From Actinomycetes bacterium (GTDB lineage: Bacteria > Actinomycetota > Thermoleophilia > Gaiellales > Gaiellaceae), in contig JANYJX010000001.1 of NCBI GenBank assembly GCA_025358355.1, forward strand, positions 1 through 47,726: DNA of 47,726 nucleotides, read 5' to 3'. The position numbers and the translations under genes are program-made. Below, in pieces: positions 25,922 through 32,881 of the stretch. Each line of letters opens with the position of its first letter. The first letter of the stretch is position 1. The notes under the pieces are model-generated. The model was not told the origin of the DNA and did not search any database. It saw only the letters and a list, made by a program, of their open reading frames with translations.

Positions 25922-27040
25922 ATGGCCACGGCGGAGCGCGACTACTACGAGCTGCTCGGCGTCGATCGCGGCGCCGGCGACACCGACATCAAGCGGGCCT
26001 TCCGCAAGCTCGCGCGCGAGCTGCACCCGGACGTTTCGGACGCGCCCGATGCGGCCGACCGCTTCAAGGAAGTGGCCGAGGCATATGAGGTGCTCTCGAA
26101 CCCTGAGTCGCGCGAGCTGTACGACCGCTACGGGCACGCCGGCCTGCAACGCGGCGGCTTCTCGCCGGGTCACGTCGACCTCGGGAACCTGTCGGACATC
26201 TTCTCGGCGTTCTTCGGCGACGGCCACTTCGGCAGCCGGCAAGGCGGCCGGTCGGCGCGAGGCGGCGATATCGCCGCGCAGGTTGAAATCTCGCTCGTGG
26301 ACGCCTACAACGGCGTGAAAGTGGAGGTGCCGCTGCGCGTCGCCGCGGAATGCGATCGCTGCTCCGGCAACCGTGCGGAGCCAGGAACGTCGCCGACGAC
26401 ATGCCCGACGTGCGCGGGAAACGGCGTGACGCAACAGGTGTCGCAGAGCGTGTTCGGGCAGTTCGTCCGCCAGTCCGCGTGCCGCCAATGCGGCGGCGCG
26501 GGGCGCATTGTCGAGACGCCGTGCGAGCAGTGCGACGGCGACGGCCGCGTCGTCGAGGAGCACGCGCTCGACGTCGATATCCCCGCCGGGATCCACGACG
26601 GCCAGCAGATTCGCGCGCAGGGCGAGGGGCACGCGGGCGCCGCTGGCTCGCGCCCGGGCGACGCCTACGTGCATATCCGCGTCTTGGCGCACGAGCGCCT
26701 CGTGCGCGACGGCGATCACCTGGTCACGGCGGCTCAGGTGACGATGACCGACGCCGCCCTCGGCGTGACCATCTCGGTTCCGACGCCTGAGGGTGACTAC
26801 GAGCTCGAGCTGCCGGCGGGCGTCCAGCCCGGTGAGGTGCGCGTCGTCCGCGGCCGCGGGATGCCGGCGCTGCAGTCGAGCCGCCGCGGCGATCTGCACG
26901 TACACGTCGAGGTCGGTGTGCCGCGCAAGCTCGACGCCGAGCAACGCACGCTCCTCACCAGCCTCGGCGAGAAGTTGGGCGACGACGCGTACCGCCGCGA
27001 TGACAGCTTCTTCGAGCGGCTGAAGAGCGCGTTCCGCTGA
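25922..27040 (+). CDS. dnaJ: Chaperone DnaJ
   Basis: DnaJ stimulates DnaK ATPase. The 372-residue type I DnaJ has the J domain ([20 protein letters not shown], with HPD in [10 protein letters not shown]). A G/F-rich stretch is followed by four zinc repeats: [24 protein letters not shown] and CEQCDGDG; the first has Arg in place of the final Gly. The C-terminal substrate-binding domains follow ([28 protein letters not shown]). It has its own TACCCT hexamer 6 nt before the ATG and follows hrcA directly. grpE and dnaK are not in the window. Confidence 0.95.
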   Translation: MATAERDYYELLGVDRGAGDTDIKRAFRKLARELHPDVSDAPDAADRFKEVAEAYEVLSNPESRELYDRYGHAGLQRGGFSPGHVDLGNLSDIFSAFFGDGHFGSRQGGRSARGGDIAAQVEISLVDAYNGVKVEVPLRVAAECDRCSGNRAEPGTSPTTCPTCAGNGVTQQVSQSVFGQFVRQSACRQCGGAGRIVETPCEQCDGDGRVVEEHALDVDIPAGIHDGQQIRAQGEGHAGAAGSRPGDAYVHIRVLAHERLVRDGDHLVTAAQVTMTDAALGVTISVPTPEGDYELELPAGVQPGEVRVVRGRGMPALQSSRRGDLHVHVEVGVPRKLDAEQRTLLTSLGEKLGDDAYRRDDSFFERLKSAFR

Positions 27041-27801
27041 GCCCGCTTATTCGAGTCGCTGTTCGCGTCGCTGCGGACGAGCGGGAGAACGCGATCGCGC
27101 GCCTGCTCGATCTCGCGCCCGGCGGGTTCGAGGAAGTCGACGACGGCGACGAGGTCGAGCTTGCGGCGTATGTCGACGTGGACGGTGAAGCCGCGATCCG
27201 CGGCGCGTTCCCCGACGCCGTAGCGACACAGGTCGAGCCAGGCTGGGAAGACCGCTGGCGGGAGTTCCATCGTCCGGCGTGGGCGGGGGGCGTGTGGCTG
27301 GGGCCGCCGTGGGAGATGCCGCCGGCCGAGGCGCTCGCGGTTGTCATCGACCCCGGTCGCGCGTTCGGCACGGGTGCGCATGCGACGACGCGGTTGTGCC
27401 TCGACCTGCTCAGCGGGCTCGACCAGCGAGGAAGCCTGCTCGATGTCGGCTGTGGTTCGGGCGTGCTCGCAATCGCGGCGGTGCGGCTCGGCTTCGGCCC
27501 GATCATGGCGATCGATGACGATGCGATCGCCGTCGAGGTCACCCAAGCGAACGCCGTGGCGAACGGCGTTGAGATCGAGACGCGCCTCGTCGATGCGCTG
27601 AACGATCCGCTTCCTACAGCCGATGTTGCGGTCGCGAACGTGCTGCTCGCACCGGTGGAGGCGATTCTCGCCCGCCTCGACGCGGCCGCTGTCGTGACTT
27701 CCGGCTATCTGGCCGGCGAAGTTCCAGTGCACAACGGCTGGACGCGCACCGCAACGAAGACGCTCGACGGCTGGTCGGCCGACCTCTTTGTTCGTGGCTA
27801 G
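27037..27801 (+). CDS. prmA: Ribosomal protein L11 methyltransferase (probable CTG start)
   Basis: PrmA trimethylates ribosomal protein L11 using S-adenosylmethionine. The frame reads protein-like from 27040 ([20 protein letters not shown]), well before the first ATG at 27178. No ATG, GTG or TTG exists between that region and the preceding in-frame stop at 27001. The best start is CTG at 27037, which overlaps the dnaJ stop as CTGA, mirroring ATGA/GTGA overlaps elsewhere. Core motifs are [33 protein letters not shown] and VANVLLAPV. About 254 residues, somewhat short because the L11-recognition N-terminal domain is small. Confidence 0.85.
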   Translation: MSPLIRVAVRVAADERENAIARLLDLAPGGFEEVDDGDEVELAAYVDVDGEAAIRGAFPDAVATQVEPGWEDRWREFHRPAWAGGVWLGPPWEMPPAEALAVVIDPGRAFGTGAHATTRLCLDLLSGLDQRGSLLDVGCGSGVLAIAAVRLGFGPIMAIDDDAIAVEVTQANAVANGVEIETRLVDALNDPLPTADVAVANVLLAPVEAILARLDAAAVVTSGYLAGEVPVHNGWTRTATKTLDGWSADLFVRG

Positions 27802-27818
27802 CGGCTACGCCGAGCCGT

Positions 27819-28340
27819 TCAGCCCGCCCTGGGGAGTCTGAGCCGGTTCAGCTTGGCCTCTACCATCGCGACAAGATCGCGGCTCGGGTGCTGCGTGCCG
27901 AAGTAGACGCGCACGTCGAGCTGCCAGCCGGCGACGCTCACCCAGCGCAGTCGTTGCTGGAGGTTCGCGGCCGGCTGGCCTTCCCACAGGCGGTAGACGA
28001 CAAAACGGCGTAGTCGCAGCGGGAGCGTGACCGGGCGGAAGTCCGTCGTCACGCCGCCTCGGCCTGAGGTCGTGGCCCAGATCACAACGCCGCATGGGCT
28101 GAGGCTGCGCAGCCCGTTGAACAGGTCGAACGGAACCAAGGCGCTCGTTCCCTCCGTCGCCGTGATCGCCCAGACCGACGGCGCGACGAGGCCAGGATCG
28201 GTCGGGCCGGTGGTGACCGTGAGCCAGTCCGGGTCGGCACGCAGGCTCGGAGGCGGCAGCAGCCGCGGGCTTTCGACGCCGCTCGCGGTGACGAGCAACG
28301 TCGCGGCGGCAGTAGCAACAACAGCAAATCGCAGGCCCAT
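27819..28340 (-). CDS. Exported hypothetical protein
   Basis: The 173-residue product begins with a signal peptide (LRFAVVATAAATLLVTASGV). The mature part is of an unrecognised family: DPDWLTVTTGPTDPG, APSVWAITA, LFNGLRSLSPCGVVIWATTS, RLRRFVVYRLWEG and a QLDVRVYFGTQHPSRDLVA segment near the end. A single cysteine suggests no disulphide. It is transcribed opposite to its neighbours and has a palindrome just upstream of its start. Function unknown. Confidence 0.65.
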   Translation of the reverse strand: MGLRFAVVATAAATLLVTASGVESPRLLPPPSLRADPDWLTVTTGPTDPGLVAPSVWAITATEGTSALVPFDLFNGLRSLSPCGVVIWATTSGRGGVTTDFRPVTLPLRLRRFVVYRLWEGQPAANLQQRLRWVSVAGWQLDVRVYFGTQHPSRDLVAMVEAKLNRLRLPRAG

Positions 28341-28348
28341 GCCCGGTG

Positions 28349-28363
28349 ATACGGCGGCCGTAT
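28349..28363. promoter_or_regulatory. 15-nt palindrome between divergent genes
   Basis: ATACGGC-G-GCCGTAT is a perfect 7-bp inverted repeat around a central G. It lies 9 nt upstream of the exported-protein start (28340, minus) and 63 nt upstream of the mtaB remnant. The shape suits an operator for a dimeric regulator; no regulator gene is adjacent. Confidence 0.35.
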
Positions 28364-28426
28364 GACGAAGGGTCCAGTCGCGACGATCAATTCTGTGTCA
28401 GAAGCGTCTAAGCTCTTGAACCCTCG

Positions 28427-28549
28427 ATGGCGACTTTCACCACGCGCTTCCTCGGCTGCAAGGTTTCGTTCGCCGATGCACTGGCGATTCGCGAACGGCT
28501 GCTCGCGGACGGCGTCACGGAGGAGGGGATTCTCGCTGTCGCAGCCTGA
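28427..28549 (+). pseudogene. Remnant of an MtaB-like tRNA methylthiotransferase (first ~36 codons)
   Basis: A 40-codon frame begins MATFTTRFLGCKVSFADALA and continues IRERLLADGVTEEG before ending ILAVAA-stop. The FLGCKV step with its cluster-binding cysteine and the following IRE-LL-DG helix match the N-terminus of radical SAM methylthiotransferases (MtaB/MiaB/RimO; UPF0004 domain). A full protein is over 400 residues. Everything after the first helix is missing and the next gene begins inside the fragment's last codons. A TAAGCT hexamer (28409-28414) may be the old promoter, which would now drive the HIT gene. Confidence 0.6.
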
Positions 28550-28868
28550 CTGTCTCTTTTGCCGGCTCGTCGCCAGTGGCGATCACGTCCACGCGGCGGA
28601 CGGCTTCGTCGCGATCCGCGACATCGACCCGAAGGCCGAGACGCATCTGCTCGTCCTGCCCGCGCGCCACGTCGACACCTTTCGCGAGATCGCCGAGTTT
28701 CCCGATGACGAAGTCGCGCGGATGCTCCGCTTCGTCGCCGAAACTGCCGCCCGCGCGGGACTCGAGGACTACCGCGTGATGGTCAACGTCGGCCCCGGCG
28801 GGGGCCAAACCGTGTTCCATCTCCACTGGCATGTGCTTGGTAGCGCTAGCCTGCCCGGGTTCGCATGA
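28536..28868 (+). CDS. HIT-family nucleotide-binding protein (probable CTG start)
   Basis: The protein reads LSQPDCLFCRLVASGDHVHA, FVAIRDIDPKAETHLLVLPA, VMVNVGPGGGQTVFHLHWHV, with the HIT triad HLHWH and the CxxC of the HINT branch. It is about 110 residues, as expected. No ATG, GTG or TTG fits. CTG at 28536 stands 7 nt after a perfect AGGAGGGG ribosome-binding site (28521-28528). Family members usually begin M-S-x-P-D-C, so the original ATG may have been lost when the upstream mtaB gene was deleted. Likely activity is nucleoside phosphoramidate or dinucleotide hydrolysis. It overlaps yqeY by 4 nt. Confidence 0.8.
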   Translation: MSQPDCLFCRLVASGDHVHAADGFVAIRDIDPKAETHLLVLPARHVDTFREIAEFPDDEVARMLRFVAETAARAGLEDYRVMVNVGPGGGQTVFHLHWHVLGSASLPGFA

Positions 28869-29308
28869 GTCTGATCGCCCGCATCGAAGAGGAGCTGAAG
28901 GAGGCGCGTCTCGCGCGCGATGCTGAGCGCCGCGACGCGCTGAGCCTTATCCTTTCCAGCCTCCGCTCCGACGAGAAGAACCTTCAGCGGCCGCTTTCGG
29001 AGGATGAGGAGCTCCAGGTGCTGCAGCGGGAGCGGAAGAAACGGCTCGAGGCCGCGACGGAGTTTGCGAAGGCTGGCCGGGACGAGCTGGCCGACAAGGA
29101 GGAGTACGAGCTCGATGTACTTGCCGAGTTCATGCCGGAGCCGTTGTCGGAGGATGATCTGGAAGAGATCGTCGACAACGTGATCGCCGAGGTCGGCGCA
29201 ACCTCGCTCCGCGATCTCGGCCGCGTGATGGCCGACGTGATGCCGCAAGTCTCAGGCCGGGCGGACGGCTCGCAATTGAGCCAGCTCGTCCGCGAGAAGC
29301 TCGCCTAA
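28865..29308 (+). CDS. yqeY: GatB/YqeY domain protein
   Basis: The 147-residue protein is a stand-alone YqeY domain: RIEEELKEARLARDAERRDA, LSLILSSLRSDEKN, KRLEAATEFAKAGRDELADKE, ELDVLAEFMPEPLSEDDLEE, and GRVMADVMPQVSGRADGS. The domain is related to the tail of the GatB amidotransferase subunit and is thought to bind tRNA; a role in tRNA or aminoacyl-tRNA handling is suspected but unproven. ATGA overlap with the HIT gene. Confidence 0.88.
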   Translation: MSLIARIEEELKEARLARDAERRDALSLILSSLRSDEKNLQRPLSEDEELQVLQRERKKRLEAATEFAKAGRDELADKEEYELDVLAEFMPEPLSEDDLEEIVDNVIAEVGATSLRDLGRVMADVMPQVSGRADGSQLSQLVREKLA

Positions 29309-29669
29309 CCGACCGGGTGGGTGACGTACGACGTTCACCATTCACCTTTGGAGCGACGGTGGGTCGGTTGTCGAGAGACACGAGCTTGCGGGATATTCGT
29401 TGCGAACGCCGCTGGTGGTTCGCGAACTCCTCTGGGGCGACGAAGGCCGTACTCGTCGGGATGAGTGCACCGGTTGGTTTCGCCGCTCCGTAGCAAGCAC
29501 ATGAGCACCCGCAGATTTCTGATCGCGGCCCCGGGACACCGGCGGAGTCCAAATGGCCGGTGTCCCGGGCTGCGGGCGAGGCCGAGACCTCGCACGTGCT
29601 GTAGGCGGTTCTACGGCGCGGGAGGGAGGCTGGTTGCCTCCCTCCCGGTGCCCGTCCGGCCCTTGCCGT
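29307..29669. other. Gene-free convergent spacer with strong hairpins
   Basis: No credible gene is seen. At the yqeY stop, AACCGACC (29307-29314) pairs with GGTCGGTT (29362-29369) around an inner GGTGA/TCACC stem. A 14-bp perfect stem lies at 29530-29543 and 29556-29569 (CCCGGGACACCGGC and its complement, 12-nt loop). An 11-bp stem, GGGAGGGAGGC/GCCTCCCTCCC, lies at 29620-29630 and 29636-29646. None is followed by a T run. They probably end transcription of the converging genes, with the last one serving the minus-strand gene. Short frames in between have no recognisable product. Confidence 0.5.
29620..29646 (-). terminator. GC-rich hairpin after the small exported-protein gene
   Basis: An 11-bp perfect stem with a 5-nt loop lies 24 nt beyond the stop of the minus-strand gene. 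It has no U tract, like many hairpins at the 3' ends of actinobacterial genes. Confidence 0.45.
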
Positions 29670-29939
29670 CTAGTGCGACGTCTCGAGGTGACTGCGGTTG
29701 CGGGCGACGTATGCGAGTCCGAGTGCGGTGAGCGCCACGGCGAGGGCGACGGCTGCGCCGATCGCGGCATCGGCCCAGCCGAAGCCACTCGGGTTGGCAA
29801 CGACAGGCACTTGCGGGGTCGCTGTGTCGGCGAGGTCGCCGGTGTAGAGCCTCGCCCCGGCGCTCGAGGCGAGCATGAGCGAGGTGGCGGCGAATGCCAT
29901 CGTGAGTCAGATCCTGATCTTGAGACGGTTACGCTTCAT
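29670..29939 (-). pseudogene. Small exported membrane protein with a TGA stop inside the signal peptide
   Basis: From ATG 29939, preceded by GGAGG and GGAAG, the frame reads MKRNRLKIRI, then TGA (29909-29907), then in the same frame LTMAFAATSLMLASSAGARL. Joined, this is a textbook signal peptide: basic n-region, hydrophobic core, ASSAGA cleavage region. The mature part has a Pro/Val stretch, FGWADAAIGAAVALAVALTA as a membrane helix, and a basic tail. The TGA either kills the gene, or translation restarts at ATG 29900, losing the basic n-region. Small proteins with a 'WADAAIGAA' helix recur in this bacterial group; their role is unknown. Confidence 0.55.
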
Positions 29940-30069
29940 CTTCCTGCCTCCTCCACTCGGTGTGCCTGTGCTGCGGGTCATGCCAGCAAGACGGTGGGAA
30001 GCGGTGGGCTCTTGCACGAGCGGCGCGTGCTTGACACAACGAGTGTCGCGCCCGTCACATTTCGCTCTG

Positions 30070-30414
30070 ATGCTTGGAGGCGAGCTCTTTCGGAATCTGC
30101 CGGAGCCGGAATTTCGACGCCTCGTCGCGATCGCGCAGCGACGCCGCTTCGCCCGCAACGAAGTGGTCTTCCATCGCGGCGATCCGGCAGACACGTTGCA
30201 CCTGATCGTCCGTGGACGCTTCGCCGCGCGCGTGGAGACGGCCGTCGGCGACACCGTGACCGTATCGGTGCACGGGCCGGGAGATGCATTCGGCGAGTTG
30301 GCATTGCTCGACCTGGAACAGAGCCGCTCGACGACGGTCGCTGCCCTCGAGCCGGGGGGAACGTACTCGGTCCACCGGGACGACTTCACGCGTCTGCGGC
30401 TCTGGGTGCGCTGA
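30070..30414 (+). CDS. Cyclic-nucleotide-binding domain protein, Crp-like without HTH
   Basis: The 114-residue product is a Crp-type effector domain: LFRNLPEPEFRRLVAIAQRR, then VVFHRGDPADTLHLIVRGRF and the phosphate-binding cassette GDAFGELALLDLEQSRSTTV. It ends abruptly at DDFTRLRLWVR, where Crp-family proteins continue into the dimerisation helix and DNA-binding domain. It may be a truncated regulator or a stand-alone sensor. Upstream are a TTGACA -35-like box (30031-30036) and an inverted repeat GACAC-N5-GTGTC (30033-30047). The ATG starts about 9 nt after a TCACAT hexamer. Confidence 0.65.
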   Translation: MLGGELFRNLPEPEFRRLVAIAQRRRFARNEVVFHRGDPADTLHLIVRGRFAARVETAVGDTVTVSVHGPGDAFGELALLDLEQSRSTTVAALEPGGTYSVHRDDFTRLRLWVR

Positions 30415-30435
30415 CCCGTTCCCTACACTTACTCG

Positions 30436-31410
30436 ATGCAGACCGACCCGGTGCGCGCTGTCATCACGGTTCCGAACGAGGTTGCCGCCGAGCTGGCCGG
30501 CGTCGAGGATGGCGTGCTCGATTCGCTGCGCGATCGGCTCGGCTGCTCGATCGCGCTGCGCGGGAACACGCTGACGCTGAACGGTGACGAGGCGCGTGTC
30601 GTCGAGGCGCGCGCCGTGGTCGACGAGCTCGTGGAGCTGGTCGAAGGCGGCCATCAGATCGGGCCCGACACGGTCGGCGCCGTCGCCCGCGCGCTCAACC
30701 AGGCAGCCGACATCCGCGATGTCTTCGACGACGTCGTCTGGCGCCATCGCGGCAAGACGATTGCACCGAAGACCGTGGTTCAAAAGCAGTACGTTGACGC
30801 GATTCGCGCGCGCACCGTCTCGTTCGGGATCGGCCCGGCGGGGACGGGCAAGACGTATCTCGCGATCGCGCTCGCCGTTGCCGCGCTCACCGAAAAGCAA
30901 GTGGGCCGGATCATCCTCACTCGTCCAGCGGTGGAAGCGGGCGAGAGGCTCGGCTTCCTGCCGGGCGACGTCCTCGCAAAGGTCGACCCGTACATGCGCC
31001 CGCTGTTCGACGCGCTCTACGACACGATGGACGCGGATCGGCTCGCCGCGTACATGGATCGCGGCACGATCGAGGTGGCGCCGCTCGCGTTTATGCGCGG
31101 CCGCACGCTCAACGACTCGTTCATCATCCTCGACGAGGCGCAGAACACGACACCCGAGCAGATGCAGATGTTCCTCACGCGGCTCGGCTTCGGCTCCAAG
31201 ATGGTGATCACGGGCGACATCACGCAGATCGACTTGCCGCGCGAGCAGGCCTCCGGGCTGATCCAGGTGCGCGACATCCTTGGCGGCATCGAGGGCGTCG
31301 AGTTCGTCGAGTTCGGGCACGAGGACGTCGTCCGCCACAAGCTGGTGCAGCGCATCGTCGAGGCGTACAAGCGCCACGCCGAGGAGACCGGCACTGCACG
31401 TCGGAAATAG
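30436..31410 (+). CDS. phoH: PhoH-family ATPase
   Basis: The 324-residue protein has an N-terminal KH-like region and a PhoH ATPase domain. Motifs are VSFGIGPAGTGKTYLAIALA (Walker A), ILTRPAVEAGERLGFLPGD, FIILDEAQNTTPEQMQMFLT (Walker B) and MVITGDITQIDLP. PhoH proteins next to ybeY are thought to act with YbeY in RNA maturation, perhaps as RNA helicases or RNase partners. TACACT at 30424-30429 stands 6 nt before the ATG, so it is likely leaderless and the first gene of a block running through era. Confidence 0.9.
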   Translation: MQTDPVRAVITVPNEVAAELAGVEDGVLDSLRDRLGCSIALRGNTLTLNGDEARVVEARAVVDELVELVEGGHQIGPDTVGAVARALNQAADIRDVFDDVVWRHRGKTIAPKTVVQKQYVDAIRARTVSFGIGPAGTGKTYLAIALAVAALTEKQVGRIILTRPAVEAGERLGFLPGDVLAKVDPYMRPLFDALYDTMDADRLAAYMDRGTIEVAPLAFMRGRTLNDSFIILDEAQNTTPEQMQMFLTRLGFGSKMVITGDITQIDLPREQASGLIQVRDILGGIEGVEFVEFGHEDVVRHKLVQRIVEAYKRHAEETGTARRK

Positions 31411-31416
31411 ACCCGC

Positions 31417-31797
31417 GTGATCGAGATCGAGGTAGATAACCGGAGTAGAGTGGTGGTGGACGAGGCCGCGGCGACGGCTCTCGCGCGCGACGTGCTCGTG
31501 GCGGAGGGTGTCGACGCGGGTGAGCTCGGGCTCGCGTTCGTCGGCCCCGACGAGATCCGCGCGCTGAAGGCCGAGCACCTGGGGATCGACGAGGCGACCG
31601 ATGTGCTCTCGTTCCCGATCGACGGCCGCGAGGACGTGCCGGACGGCGTGCCGCGCGCGCTCGGCGACATCGTCCTTTGCCCGCAGGTTGTCGGCGACGA
31701 TTGGCGCGAGCCGCTTATTCACGGCCTGCTGCACTTGCTCGGGCACGACCACGGTGACGAGATGGAGGCACGCGAGCGCGTGCACGCCGGCCAATGA
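31417..31797 (+). CDS. ybeY: Endoribonuclease YbeY
   Basis: YbeY is a zinc-dependent endonuclease needed for 16S rRNA 3' end maturation and ribosome quality control. The 126-residue product carries the metal motif HGLLHLLGHDHG and the conserved ATDVLSFPID. It is shorter than the typical 150-170 residues, mainly at the N-terminus. GTG start 6 nt after phoH; ATGA overlap with the next gene. phoH-ybeY-dgkA-cdd-era is a widely conserved order. Confidence 0.92.
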   Translation: MIEIEVDNRSRVVVDEAAATALARDVLVAEGVDAGELGLAFVGPDEIRALKAEHLGIDEATDVLSFPIDGREDVPDGVPRALGDIVLCPQVVGDDWREPLIHGLLHLLGHDHGDEMEARERVHAGQ

Positions 31798-32522
31798 CCT
31801 CGCCGCGCCGATCAAAGTCGCTCCTCGAGAGCTTCAACTTCGCGTTCGAAGGAATCATCCACGTCGTCCGCTATGAGCGGAATTTGCGGATCCACTTCCT
31901 GATCGCCGTTGCGGTGATCATCGCCGCTGTTGGCTTCGATGTGACGAGGATGGAGCTGATCTCGTTGCTGCTTGCGATCGCATTCGTGTTGATCGCGGAG
32001 ATGCTCAACTCGGCCCTTGAAGCCGTGGTCGATCTGGTCACGCCGAGCGTCGAACCACTGGCGAAGATCGCCAAGGACGTCGCGGCCGGTGCTGTCCTGA
32101 TCGCGACTGTCACTGCCGTCGCGATCGGCTACCTCGTCTTCTCGGGTGCCGTCGGCGAGCGGAGTAGCCATCTGCTCGACCGGCTGTCGAACGCGCCAAC
32201 CGATCTCACGCTGGTTGCGCTGGTGATCACGATCATCCTCGTGATCGCTGCGAAAGCGGTCACCGGGCGCGGCACGCCGTTGCACGGCGGGCTGCCGTCG
32301 GGGCACGCGGCCGTCGCGTTTGCAGGCTGGATGGCGGCGACGCTCGTCCTCCATAACTCCGCCCACCAGTTCCTGATCTCTACCCTGACCTTCATCATGG
32401 CGTTGCTTGTGGCCCAGACCCGCGTCGAATCCGGCGTCCATTCCACCGTCGAGGTGACGATCGGCGGCGTTCTCGGTGCGCTGGTCACGCTCGCTTTCTT
32501 CAAGCTCTTCTTCAAGGGATGA
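31794..32522 (+). CDS. Diacylglycerol/undecaprenol kinase fused to a PAP2 phosphatase domain
   Basis: The 242-residue membrane protein has two domains. Residues 1 to about 120 are DgkA-like (SFNFAFEGIIHVVRYERNLR, and the catalytic AEMLNSALEAVVDLV), which phosphorylates a lipid alcohol such as undecaprenol. Residues about 130-242 are a PAP2 phosphatase (KAVTGRGTP, GGLPSGHAAVAF, VESGVHSTVEV), which removes phosphate from undecaprenyl (pyro)phosphate or phosphatidate. The final PAP2 acidic residue is Glu rather than the usual Asp. Kinase and phosphatase in one chain suggests balancing of the lipid-carrier pool. ATGA overlaps on both sides. Confidence 0.85.
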   Translation: MTSPRRSKSLLESFNFAFEGIIHVVRYERNLRIHFLIAVAVIIAAVGFDVTRMELISLLLAIAFVLIAEMLNSALEAVVDLVTPSVEPLAKIAKDVAAGAVLIATVTAVAIGYLVFSGAVGERSSHLLDRLSNAPTDLTLVALVITIILVIAAKAVTGRGTPLHGGLPSGHAAVAFAGWMAATLVLHNSAHQFLISTLTFIMALLVAQTRVESGVHSTVEVTIGGVLGALVTLAFFKLFFKG

Positions 32523-32881
32523 CCGACCTCGAGCTTCTCGCGCTCGCGGACACAGTCGCCGCCCGCGCCTACGCGCCGTACTCGAAGTTCCACGTCGGCT
32601 GCGCCGTGCTCGCGCGCGACGGGCGTGTGATCGAAGGCGTGAACGTCGAGAACGCGGCCTATCCGCTGGGCGTCTGCGCCGAGCGAACCGCGTTTTCGCG
32701 TGCGATAGCTGAAGGTTTCCGTCCCGGCGACTTCACGGTGGCCGCGATCACGGCGTCTCCCTGTGGCGGTTGCAGACAGTGGCTCCCGGAGATGGGTGTC
32801 GAGCGCGTCGTCTTCCGCAACGCCGGCGAGGTGAAGACGATGACGCCCGCCGAGCTGCTGCCAGAATCGTTCGTCCTGTGA
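32519..32881 (+). CDS. cdd: Cytidine deaminase
   Basis: Cdd converts cytidine and deoxycytidine to uridine forms in pyrimidine salvage. The 120-residue product has APYSKFHVGCAVLARDG, then VENAAYPLGVCAERTAF with the catalytic C-A-E motif, and ASPCGGCRQWLPEM with the zinc P-C-x-x-C motif. Length fits the small tetrameric class. It overlaps the dgkA-PAP2 gene (ATGA) and era (GTGA). Confidence 0.95.
   Translation: MTDLELLALADTVAARAYAPYSKFHVGCAVLARDGRVIEGVNVENAAYPLGVCAERTAFSRAIAEGFRPGDFTVAAITASPCGGCRQWLPEMGVERVVFRNAGEVKTMTPAELLPESFVL

Noticed and set aside
29907-29909. TGA as selenocysteine codon
   Set aside because: It falls inside a signal peptide n-region/core border and no SECIS-like hairpin follows; nonsense or restart is simpler.
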